A program made the position numbers and the translations under genes. Positions 47,059 to 59,200 of a stretch of 64,000 nucleotides of DNA are shown here, piece after piece (the first letter of the stretch is position 1; each line of letters opens with the position of its first letter). The DNA is taken from contig NC_046681.1 of assembly GCF_009870125.1 (NCBI RefSeq), positions 3,782,001 to 3,846,000 of the forward strand, given 5' to 3'. The notes under the pieces are model-generated. The model was given only the letters and a program-made list of their open reading frames with translations. It searched no databases and was not told the origin of the DNA. Source of the stretch: Drosophila pseudoobscura. Lineage: Eukaryota; Arthropoda; Insecta; Diptera; Drosophilidae.

Positions 47059-49498
47059 ATGTGGGGCCTTGTCCTAATAATACTCTCAGGTGTTGGTCTG
47101 CAGGTTTATGCCTGTGTCGATCGCGTCCCGTGAGTAAAAATCTATGGATCGCGTAATTTGCATTATAACTGACGTCCATCTCTTAATGAATTTCAAGTCT
47201 AATGAAAATGCGGGGCACCGTGGTAACCATGCGAAAATATCAGGGGTTGAACAATTGCACTGGGACCTGTGGATCCTTGGTGGGCAGACCTAGAACTGAG
47301 GTAACCAAAACTTTGTAAATCAAGTGATGTGAATTGAAGTGATTTATTTGAAGTCATCTAGGGTAAGCTTCCAGATGATCTTCTTTTCTATTTACTCTTC
47401 GATTAATTTAAAGTTCCTTTGGTATCTTATAAGTTGAATATGCACGTTTATTGTATTCACACGTTTTGTTTGTTTTTCCGTAGACTTACATGTCGTATGA
47501 AGAGGTCTGCTGCGAAGGATACTTCCGCAACGAAGATGCGTGAGTAGAGAAACTACCGGCTGGCTGCGCACCTCACTTAAGCTTTATTTCCACTCGTACT
47601 CCCACAGTGAATGCGTTCCCCAGTGCGAGGATTGCGGGATTACTGGCAGATGCCTCAGCCCCCACGTGTGCCTGTGCGGCAAGGGCTTTTCCAATCGGAA
47701 CAATCGCACAGTGTGTGAGCCAGAGTGCGGCGATCCATGTGTCAATGGCAGCTGCGTGGCGCCGGATGAGTGTCAGTGCCGGGATGGGTATCGCTTTCGC
47801 GCTGACTCTCGGACGGAGTGTGAGGCCATATGCACGGTGGAATGCGAGAACGGACACTGCCCGAGCCCAGCGACATGTGTCTGCAACATCGGCTATCAGC
47901 GAGACGAGGAGTTGAAGAAATGTGTGCCCTTTTGCCAAGATCAGTGCTTGAATGGCGACTGCGTGGGGCCTAACGAGTGTAAGTGCCATGCAGGACACGA
48001 GAAGCGAGTTTCACAGCCCTGGAAATGTGATCCCGTCTGTTCGAGCGGTTGCAGCAATGGGATATGTCTACTACCGGAGCATTGCGCCTGTAGAAAGGGG
48101 TACACCCGCATTACTGATCACATTTCTTCTGGCTGCGCGCCGCTCTGCGATCCTGCCTGTGTTAACGGCACTTGCATCTCACCTGGTCATTGCGCTTGCT
48201 CTGAGGGCCATACATTCGCCGACGACTCCCACAATGTGTGCGTGCCTAGCTGTGGGGCGGGCTGCGAAAACGGGTTCTGCAGATCCCCCGGCCAGTGTGA
48301 GTGCCACGAGGGGTTCGTCAAGAGCTCACTACATCGGTGTTCCCCCACGTGCAATCCTTCCTGTGGAAGCAACTCGCACTGCATCGCTCCGGACACGTGC
48401 GCCTGTAACTCCGGCCACATCTTCGTGAATGGCAGTATCACGGAATGCGAGCCATTTTGCCCGCGAAGCTGTCGGAACGGCATCTGCAGCAATCCCGGAG
48501 TTTGCACCTGCCTGGAGGGTTACCAGGCCTTGCTCTCCTTCTACTGCATACCCATATGCACGAGACCCTGCGTGCACGGCAGCTGTGTGGCCCCCAACGA
48601 GTGTCGCTGCTTTACCGGCTACCGACCTAGTCCCATCCTGGGGTCGAGCGTCTGCGAGCCAATTTGCAGCCAGGATTGCGGAAATGGCCGCTGCATCGCT
48701 CCGGAGATCTGTCAGTGCGACTCTGGCTACTACAAGCGTTGGCCGACGGGCACCTGCCAGCCGTACTGCCCCCAGAAGTGTGTCAACAGCCACTGCGAGG
48801 GCTCAGGCCAGTGTCGTTGCTACGAGGGTTATCGAATGAGAGCCGGCTCCAGCGCCATCTGCGATCCTGAGTGCTCTCCCAGCTGCATCAACAGCACCTG
48901 CGTGGAGCCCAACAGCTGCGCCTGCCTCGAAGGCTACGAGGATACCAGACTCCACTATCAGTGCGTCCCCAGCTGCCGACCGCGCTGCGAAAACGGCCGC
49001 TGCTCGGCCCCCGGCCAGTGCGACTGCAATCCGGGGCACGTGGTGACCAACTCGAGCAAGCCGCACATTTGTCAACCTCAATGTGAGCAACAGTGCATCA
49101 ATGCCGAGTGCCTCAGGCCGGAAACGTGCGTCTGTCTTGATGGATACAGGATGCTTCCTTCCAGCACCAGCGAATGCGAACCCATCTGTTCTCAAGGCTG
49201 CATCCCGGGACAGCTGTGCGTGGCCCCGGAGACCTGCGAGGGTTCGGAGTCGGATCAAACCAGTTCTATGGCATCCACCGGCAAACATCTCGCCTTCCAC
49301 TGGTCAATGCTAGTCCTGGCCATCCTCCTCTGCCTGGCCCTGGTGATGACTCCGCTGCTGGTCGTTAGAGAGCTGCAGCGTCGTCGTCGCAACGGCGACA
49401 AGCAGCAAGTCCATCTCATCGAAAATCCCTCATACGGAGTGATTTTGGCCAACAGCGAGGAAGCGACCATCGAGGAAGGCATTGGCCTGGGGGACTAA
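47059..49498 (+). CDS. nimC2: NimC2: multi-NIM membrane receptor, four exons
   Basis: Exons 47059-47129, 47198-47300, 47484-47539 and 47608-49498 give 706 residues. The start MWGLVLIILSGVGLQVYA is a signal peptide. Exon 1 ends CVDRVP at the phase-2 site common to the NimB genes, then an EMI-like part follows with CCEGY in exon 3. The last exon encodes fifteen full NIM repeats and a partial sixteenth. One membrane helix (FHWSMLVLAILLCLALVMT) precedes a tail of about 55 residues with a basic stop-transfer (RELQRRRRNGDK) and an NPxY motif (ENPSYGVI). NimC2 is a predicted haemocyte phagocytosis receptor; NPxY supports endocytic adaptor binding. Length is close to that of the D. melanogaster protein as I recall it. 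The long antisense frames are shadows. Confidence 0.92.
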
Positions 49499-50269
49499 GA
49501 AACCTCTTCCTTACAAATCTAAGGGATTCTGTTTTCGTGTGGAACTAGTTTAATTTCAATATTTATGGCTTGGTTTCGCTTTCAGGTTTACACCGATTGA
49601 TGCTTGGCATCGTCGAACATACTCGTAATTCACACATACATAAATACATATACATACCTATACGTACGAATATATATATAGCTTCACTAAACAGTTATGG
49701 GTAAGTGTAACGAATGTATCTACTATAATAATTTATGTAATACATAATACTCATTAATCCACCTTCTCTGATCCCTTTAACTATGACTTCATTTGGCGGC
49801 TCTGGGTTCTTAGCTCTTGTACGCACATATGTAGGTATATAAATGCAGTTGTTGGGGTCTTAGAGCTCTTTGAGGCTAACACACATTCGACATTTGATAA
49901 ACATTATTGACTGAGCTATTGAATGATGCGCTGTCGCATCCTTATGTTCGCCAAATATTTAAATTTTCCAACTATTTTGGACAAAAAAAGCAGATCCGTA
50001 TTAAGCTTGAAGTGGATCAGAGTCGGCATTGGTTTTGCTTAACGAATTGACTACTTAAGACTACGTACAATATATGTTTGTATCGTGTTTCTTGTGCCTA
50101 ATGGGGTTTTTTTTTTTGCTTTGTCTTTAGCTATCCTAAGTTCCCTATGCTTTGCCCGCCCCGCCCCCGAATACAATCTATGAACACAGTTTGCTTTCTG
50201 TTCCCTTGTCCTCTACAAGAAGGTCTCCCGGTTGGCTCTGCCCAGCCCCCGCCAGCCCCAGTCCCACCA
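49499..50269. other. Convergent 3' region of nimC2 and rickets
   Basis: Only 3' untranslated sequence of the two convergent genes is expected. ATAC/TATA simple repeats occur at 49635-49680. No gene recognised. Confidence 0.65.
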
Positions 50270-53200
50270 TCATGGCGGGGCATCGTTGGGATCGGGTGGC
50301 GGCTTTTCGGGCTGCAGCACCACTGGTGGTGTGGATGTGGGTGCTATGAGGAAGCCGCTAGAGGCCCCCGGCTGGGGCATGCCCAGAAATCCAGCAACTC
50401 CACTGGTGTTGGCCGAGTCACCATCCTCCAGGATGACCGAACTGTCGGCCGCCGACGGAATGGTGGGCAGGAAGCGCACTCCCAGACGTGGCGGCGAAGA
50501 GTCCTCCTCCTCTTGGACCGCCTCCTGTCGCACCAGACGAGGCTTTGTCACCTCGTTCAATGTCTTTCCGTTGTGGGCTGTGGAAGAGTGCATAGTTACA
50601 AAATATAAAATTCATAATTGATGACATAGATTCAAAAGGATTTCCCGTACCTATGATCGAGGGCAGAGGCGTGCTGCTTCCGGCACTAGAGCGGGATAGT
50701 CGGAAGGTCGAAGTGCTGGCTGTGGTGGCTGAGGCCGAGGAATCGTTCCTCGAGCTTGACAGATTCGAGTCCTGCGAAGTCTTTCTGGTGATCAGCCAGG
50801 CGGAATGTCTGCGCCGTCCGTGCCCGTGCATATGCCCGTGGGGCTCCATCATTTTCAGCGGCATGCTGCAGTTGCTCTGCGGTACCGGAGCGGAGGAGGG
50901 CGGGCCGTGCCTCCAGCTGGACGATCGCGAGCTGCAGAAGTTCTCGCTAGAGATGGAGCTGGCCCGGTTTTGGCGCTGCTGTCGCAGCTCAGCGAACTGG
51001 TACTGGTAGGGATTGGCGGCTGCGGCGGTGTAGGCCCTGGGGCGTCGCTGCTGCGGCTGTCGGCGTTGCTTACGGCGGCGGCGCCGGTCGCCACAGCAGA
51101 ATGTTCTCAGGCGCTGCCAGAGACCCGGCGCCTGCTCCATCTTGTGCCAATTGGGCATCTCGCTGGGCAGCATTCTCAGGCAGCGGCAGCCCGGCGGATG
51201 AGCCGCCGTCGCCGGTAGGAGTGGCGGTGGCAGCTCCCCCCTCTTTGCCCGGGCCACGGCACCTCTTGCGCCCGTGCCGCCTCCCATTACGCGCGACTCC
51301 TCGAAGTGTTTGCAGAGTGTGACACAGTCCTTCTTGAATTGCTTCGTCATGATGGCGTAGAGAAAGGGGTTGCAGCAGCTGTTGAGGGGCAGAACGAACA
51401 CCGTGAAGATCTTGGCCTGCTCCAAAGAGATCAACTGCAAGCCGAAGATGGCCGTGATCGAGAAAAAGGCGATGGGGGACCAGCAGAGGAAGTCGGTGAA
51501 GACCAGCAGAGCCATGCGCTTGGCTATCCGGGAGTCGTTCGTGTTCCAGGCCTGGCTGCCCCGGATGGCCCAGTACATCTTCAGGTAGCAGCCCATCAGC
51601 GTGAGGAAGGCACACCCGTTGATGACCATCAGGGATATAACGTAGGTCAGGCTGGCCACTCCCGTCGTCGTCTCGAAGGGCAGACACACAGCGAACTTCC
51701 GGTAGTCCGAGACGCCCAGCAGGGGGAGAAGAGCCATGATCAAAGCGAAGACCCAGCCCACGCTCATGATATAGCCAGCTTGCCGGAGGGAAAGGCGCTT
51801 GTTCAGGTGTATGGCATGGGTGATTGCGTAGTTCCGCTCCAGCGTGATCACGGCCAGAGTGTAGACCGAGAGTTCAGAGCTGAGCACTGCCAGGAACCCG
51901 GCCAGCTGGCACAGCAGCGACATCTGCCAGGGGATGGCAAACATCCGGAACTCCCCGAGAGTGGCTGCGTCGACAATGGCCAGAATGCCCAGGTAGAAGC
52001 CCATGAAGAAGTCCGCGGCCGCCAGGTTGCACACCAGGAATCTGGGCACATCCATCTTCGAGCGAGAGCAGAGAAGCACAAAAACCACGGTGCCGTTTCC
52101 GAGGAGGGCCAGCAGGAAGACCACCCACACGCCGCAGCGCAGAGTCCACCAGTCGAAGAGATCGGCGCACGGCAGGAAGGGCCCGGGCATTGGCAGACAT
52201 TGCACCGACCCCGGCTGAAAGTCATCCGCGGACATGCCCGAGAACAGACCCGTTCCAAAGCCATAGCCCGTGGCAGGCCCGCTCACGTCGTGCTCCTCGA
52301 AATACTCCTCCATGTAGCTAGTGGGCGATTGTCCACCCGTCGGGGACTGCAGCTGATCCTCGCCGAATGTGGCCCCCTCCCAGGGATCGTGCATGGCTGC
52401 TCCCAGCTGCTTGCTGAGATTGTCTGAAGAGAACAGAAGAGAAAATGATAAATCTGTCACTACTTCGTCCATGTTTGGAATTTGTATTCTTTAATTTTGC
52501 ATATAAAAACTCAAGAAAACGATCGGGAACATTGTGAGCCGCTGCAAGGGATACTATACGGATGACTACAGCATTCCTTCTCTCTCTCTCCCTCTGTCTT
52601 AGATTCCTTTGCGAAAAAAGGGACGAATTGATCTGTTGATAAATGTGGGGAGAGAGGGCTTTGGTAGGATCGGTAAAGCAGACCGCGATGTCTCTCAATT
52701 TTGCTCGCACTTATCATGATAAAAAACGAGGGGGAACGTTGTGAGTTGCTGCGGACACCGCAACTCTACATTTATACCCGATACTTAGTCAGTATGTCTC
52801 TCCTCCTCCTCCAGACGCCGCTAATATTAAACGACACAGACAGAAAATCAGTCTGAGCGTGACGTCGGGCTCTGCGTAGCCAATGCAAATTGATTTGTTC
52901 CTTTTGGCTACAAAAATTATCTGATCTGATCCAGATTCAGCAATCAGATAGATATGGTCATTCTCTACGATTCTGCGTTTTTAGTTTTCTCGTATCTTTA
53001 AAATTGTGGATGCCACAGATTTTCGCCCTTTGTGGGAGCGGAAGTGGGCGGGGCAAAGTTTTGAAATATTTTTGTAGCAGTGACATATCACAGAAGTCTG
53101 GATCCAAAACATCGGGATCCATCCAACAAAACACCAAAACATTAGGCGCTGAAGGGGACGGACAGACGGACGGACGGACAGACGGACAGACGGACAGACA

Positions 53201-56200
53201 GACATGGCTCAATCGACTCGGCTATTGATGCTTTATGGGGTCGGAAGCGATTCCTTCTGGACGTTACACACATCCACTTTTACCACAAATCTAATATACC
53301 CCAATACTCATTTTGAGTATCGGGTATAAAAAGGAGAGAAATAGATGAAACCGCGACCGCTAATGTTAATTCTTGCACTTCGCTTAGCTGCTTTTCATTT
53401 AATAACCTATTTTATTAGAATTTTATAAATTTCTATTTTTACGCCTCATTTGTCTCTCTCCCTCTTCTCACAGAAACTCAAGCCGTTATATCTCACTCCC
53501 CTCCGCTAGGGGAGGCACACACTGAAGGAGGATAGTAAGTATGTGGAATTTCATTTGGTGCTTCTGGCTGTAATATTGATCCGGTCTGATCCAGATTCGG
53601 TCATTCTGTCAATCTTTATGGTCAACTATTTAGTTTCTTCTGTGTGCTGGAGATCTATGCTAACGAAATACCTGTAGACTAAGACTGATCTGCTCCATGA
53701 TATCCTGCTACTTTGTTGACAGCATATGTGTGTGTATGGGCTATTGGGTATGTACTCTTGAGCTACTTACGCATTTGTGGCCAGATATTCATCATGCTGT
53801 TGTTCCATAGCGTCATGTCGAACTCAGCATCGGAGGGAAAGAGTACCGCCTCCTGCACTTGTGAGGTTTTCCTCTTCGCTGACATCGCAACCAGGGGCAG
53901 AAAGGCGCAGCAATGATAGGCATAGGACAGAATCAGCGTTTGGATGCGCGGAAAGGTGTCCGGAGGCGGAAATTCCCTCAGCTTGGGATTGTTGAAGGTC
54001 TTCAGATGCAGCAGAGCTCTCAAGCCCGACTCGGGCAGCTCAGGGAAGATGTTGTTGCCCAGATTGAGATCTTCGAGGGCGGTGAAACCGGCAAAGGCCT
54101 CTTTGTGTATGGAGGTAATATCATTTCCCTCCAGATCGCTGTAGATACAAAATCGAAGAACCTATTAGAGGTTTCCTCATAGTTCCCCAATGATCTTAGC
54201 TTACAGCAGCTGCAGCTTGGGTATGCCTTGGAAAGCATCCTGTGGGAGTGCACTGATGCGGTTGTACGAGAGAAGCAGATCGTTCAGCTTCTTCAGACCG
54301 TGGAAGGGTTTGCCCTGAAGGGTCTCAATTTGATTGCTCGATAGATCTCTGAAAGGAATGGAGGTCAGAGGCAGTTCCCTAGTACAATGTCCAATACTCA
54401 CAACAGCCTTAAGTCTCTGCAGCTACTTAAATTTGGGATGCGTTTCAGGGAATTGGTTTTTAGTTCTCTGTGATTTGAAGAAACAGAATATCTCAGTTTA
54501 TCATGGGCTAGTTCTATGACGTTCTCCCACACTTACAAACTCTTCAGTCTTGGCGTTTGACGGCACAAATTCGTTGGCACCTCCTGGATGCCGGCACGGT
54601 CCAGCTTGAGTACCTCCAGTGCGTGGCAGGCCTCGAGATCGGGAAAAGCGCGGAGAGTCCGCACATCCGAAAGGATTCTATAGGATGAGGGAAAGAGATA
54701 CTTCTACTAAAGATCCATCAGGGTCTGCTCTCAACTTACAGCTTCCTCAGCTTGGTCATTCCTCGAAAGGCGCCTGCCGTAATGGTGGAAAGGGGATTGG
54801 CTCTCAAGTCCAGCATTTGCATGCTCCTCGGCAGCTCCGTATCGTTTATCCATCGCAATCGATTGCTGGTCATAGAACTGGAAGGAACAGTGTGGCAGTG
54901 TGGCAGTGGGGGAAAGAGGGGGTTTCAAGGAAATTTAATAAAACCGTTTACCAACTGCCAAGAAAAGTATCTTTTGGATGCACTCTCCTGGCAAGTGGCA
55001 CTCGGAAACAGCTGCATTTAAAAGTCAAGTTTGCCAAGCAACCAACACAGCAAGAAACCCAAAAATAAACTGTGACAACTGCATTCTTTTCGATTCTCAT
55101 ATTTTTAACGTCTTTTCGTTTTTCTTGGCCACCATTCAGGCGCTGGTCTGGGAAGTGCAGCTGAATGCAAGCTCTCAGAACCGCAATCAGCAGCCACAAA
55201 AGTTGTTTCGATGCCCGCATCCTTCTTTAAATTTTGAACCAAACAAATGAACTTTCGTTCATATATTGTCTCCCTCTCTATGTCTGTCCCTCTTTTGGCG
55301 ACTTTCTACAAAATCCCGTTGCTTATCTAGTTTAATTTGTGGCATTGTCTGGGCTTCGGGGCTCCCATTCGGCTAACTTTCTCTCCTTTCCCGACTGAAA
55401 AACTGAGTCAAGAAATAGCAGACGCTTAGTGAATGTTTTAATCCTTTTAAATTTGATTTTTTTGTCGTTGCCAAGCCGCACACATGCCAGGAAATGGAGG
55501 AGTCTCTGCCCCGCCCTCCTCCCAATTTATTTTCCAGCTTAATTCCCCAATCATGGTCGCGATGGCTCTGGGATGCAGCGCAGCGTGGCTTTTATCGCAA
55601 CATTTAACATGCTCATAATTATCCTGTTTACCAGAAATTGAATTTCCTTGGGGAGCTGCAATCGCAAACGATGTCAACATTGCCATGACAGTTGCCACTG
55701 ACTGTTGCCACATGATGTGGCTGCTATAGTGCAGCTGGAGCTGCACATGGAAGCGGGCGTGAGGCAAAAACAAAATGCAACTTTCAGCTCTCGATTGGAG
55801 TTCTCGGTTGGTTTTCTTATGACATTCGAATAGAAGGAGGACTCAGGAAGGGGAAGCTTGGGGCAGGGGCTATAAATTCCACAAGTAATGATGCGTTATG
55901 ATTTTTGTTTTCCGCCTGTTTGCCGCCCGACAATGTAGGAAATGCTGTGGCAAGTCAACAACCACGGGCAGCAGTTGCATCCCATCCGTGCTTTCTAATC
56001 TCGGCCGGGCACCTGTTTTCTTATAGGATATCTGTGTACGGGAGTGAGGAGGGGGATGGGAGTATCTGGGGAAGACTTACAGCTCCTGCAGCTGCGACAA
56101 TTTGTTGAGACCCTCGGGCAAACTGCTTATTAAATTATCATCCAGTTCCCTGCAAAGAAAGACAGCACAGACGCATATTTAAAGTATATTTTTGTATATT

Positions 56201-59200
56201 TCGATTACAGTAGGAACGGAGTCTCCTTCTCGTTCCTGGAATATTCACAATCACATTCTCATGGCTTTGTTTGGGGTCAGTTTGGCTACGTGACAGCACG
56301 TATTTCGAACCGGAGGGTTTCCAATTTCCTCTGGCAGGGAGTGTGCAAATTTATGCATGAAAATAAAGTTGACGAGTATTTTAAAGTGCATTGAAGTGCA
56401 TTGATTTTCGACCATTTCTACCTGGGGATACTGAAAGATTGAATATTCAAATAAAATGTAGCATAATGGAGAATGCTCAAATCTCTCAAATAAAATACGA
56501 TTTGATTTGGTTTGGTTTTTGGTTTTTCACACTACTTCTCTTTGGGTAATATTTTTCTGAAACATCGCACATTCATTAGGCAAATACTCTAGATAGATCA
56601 AAATACTCAACATGCAAGAGGCATGTTCTTCCTTGTGCTCCTTGTACCAGCAAAATGTTATTGCGCAAGCTCGTCCCCTCTGCGGTAGAAACTACAAACA
56701 ACAGCTGCTCTGGCCCCCAGCCCCAACTTCTGCATATGACCCACTCCGAGTGCAGAAGAGTCTCCCCTAAAGAGTCTCGCCCACATCCGGGCGGTGTTTC
56801 CCATGAATCCAGAAACAAATGCTAGCATGCACACGGAACGTTCTCCCCATTCTTCTTCAATGCTTAGATTTACGCGTTGCACGGCGAAAGTTTTTCACTT
56901 TCACTTGATGCATTCCTCGGAAGGTTTGCCACGCCCCTGCCGCCGCACCCCCTCCGTATCCTCCTTCACAAAGAGAATGGAAGTCTGTCAGCCACAACAT
57001 AAATTTGCATATTTGTCTGCTGTCCCGCCCAGAGGGAGGCCACGGCTAAGGAGCGGAAGTTTTTATGGGCCCACGGAGAAGTGAGAATATGCAGTGCAAA
57101 AGCCGAAAATTTGCGGTAAACAGCAGAGCAAAACGTCAACGCGGTCGACGACAATTTAAGTTGCTGAACCAAACCGAACCGAACCGAACCGGGAGTAAAA
57201 ATAAAAAGAAAAACGAAAACTTTTTCCCACACTTTTGGTGGAAAATTGAAATTTATTCGAGCCATGGCCGCAAAACGGATAAACACCATTTCCACTTGGC
57301 ACTTTGTGCTTGACTAAAGTTGCCTCGCGTTTTCCTCGTCCTAACAATTGCTACCATTACATTGCAGAAGGGGTACACTGTACACCCCCCTTGTCTTGCT
57401 TCTAGTCATCGCTAAGAAAGATCCGGTTTTTCTTAAATAAAAATGAATAAATGATATGGTTGGTGGATGAACTGGTTGGAAGTGTCACAAACATTTAATG
57501 GGAATATCCTACAAGGACGAACATTACTTAACACATTTCCGAAAACTGTTTAGATGCCTATGTATATTGATGCTGCTCTGAGGTCGCAACTAGTGTATAC
57601 ACACTTCGGACTCACTTGCTACGATTTTTGTATTTTTCTATTCGATATCAATTGCAGTTTTGTAGGTCGAAGTGGTGTCAGGGGGCTTATGTCATGTCTG
57701 CCCTGCTCATGTGTGTGTAAAGTGCTGAAAGTATTTCGGAGCTCTTGCTTTTGTTACTTACAGAACTTTTAAGGCGGTTAAATTTTTGAGAGCCCCCGCG
57801 GAGATTTTCATGATTTGATTTCGCTTCAGCAAGCTGCAGTAAAAACGAAAGAAAATTAATGCTGCAACTTGAGCACATAGGGAGCGGTGTGGGGTGACTC
57901 CGATTACTTACAGCACGATCAAGTTTGGCATTCGGGGAAAGTCCTCGTCGTTTATTATTGTCAACAAATTGCTGCCCAAATTGCTGGCGATGGTTGGCGT
58001 AAAGTGGAAGCAGACGGGGAGAATTATGAGCAATGGCACGGTTTTATTATCCCTTAACTTTCATTTATAATTCAATTCTTTTTGTGGTTGGAGTAAGTTT
58101 ATAGATCAAAAATGGTAATACGATGGCAAAACTTGAGGGGTCAAAGTACGCGGATAAACATGCACATAAAATTATTATTATTGGTTATGGTTCGTTTATT
58201 AAAGATTTACTGTTCAGCGAAGAGAACACTGGCATGCAATTTAAGGCTGAGTGCTAGTTTTACACATATGTATGTATGTACGTAAAAGATTAATGCATTG
58301 AAATGGTTATATATGATATATATTTTATTCCCTGAAAATTAGTTAGTTAGTTAAGCCTAAAAATTAGCATAATTAGTTTGAAAATGCGAACCGCACATAA
58401 ATTGTCAGACTTAAACACTTCTGCTAATTGCGGCTCAAAAATTATCCAAAAAATTACCCGAACGCATGCCAAAAAATACTCAAGGGTGGAAAAATAAATA
58501 TTCATAATGGCCCAACAGCGACATGGATTAGAAAAACAAGCCAACAGTTTGCCAATTTCGTTTGGTTAGATCAACAATTTTAGCTGGACATGCAGAGGGA
58601 AATAATTAGTGTGAAAAGTTTGGAAATAAGCAAATCAAAGGCTCACAGTGCTTCGAGGGTTCTGAGTCCGGCCAGGGCGTTCGTCGGGATGCGATAGAAG
58701 AGATTGCCCTCGAGTCGCAGGGTGCGGAGCCGCTGCAAGTGCCCCAGACAATCCCCATCCAGACTGGCCAAGGCGTTGCCATTCAATTGACTTGATGGGT
58801 CGTGGGTTGGTCGGGTGGTTTGTGTTTTTTAGCCATGGCAAAAGTATCCAAATATAAACGGAAAAACGGGGGGAAACAGCGGGAAAAGTGTAAAAGGATT
58901 GCGAAAAAAATGAGAAAATAGCGTGTAATTGCTGTGCTGGTGCATGTGTGTTCGCTTCTAAGTTTGTGTGAGACAAACAAATGCGAGTAGATGTTGATCC
59001 AGCTGAGGAGTCCTTGATCTGCTTCTCCGTCTCGACGATATCCTATGCTCAACTTAATTGCAATGCATAAAAGCCAACATCAACGTCCACTCCACGTACC
59101 CGCACAGATACTCAAGCAGGCAGGAATGATGGTGCTTTATTTGTTAAATACTTTTCTGTGGCATACTTACAGGCTAGTCAGCTGGCCAAGTCCTTGGAAC

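Noticed and set aside
51306-52427. 373-codon plus-strand frame across the rk seven-helix exon
   Set aside because: Antisense of a GC-rich conserved exon. The minus strand encodes an unmistakable GPCR.
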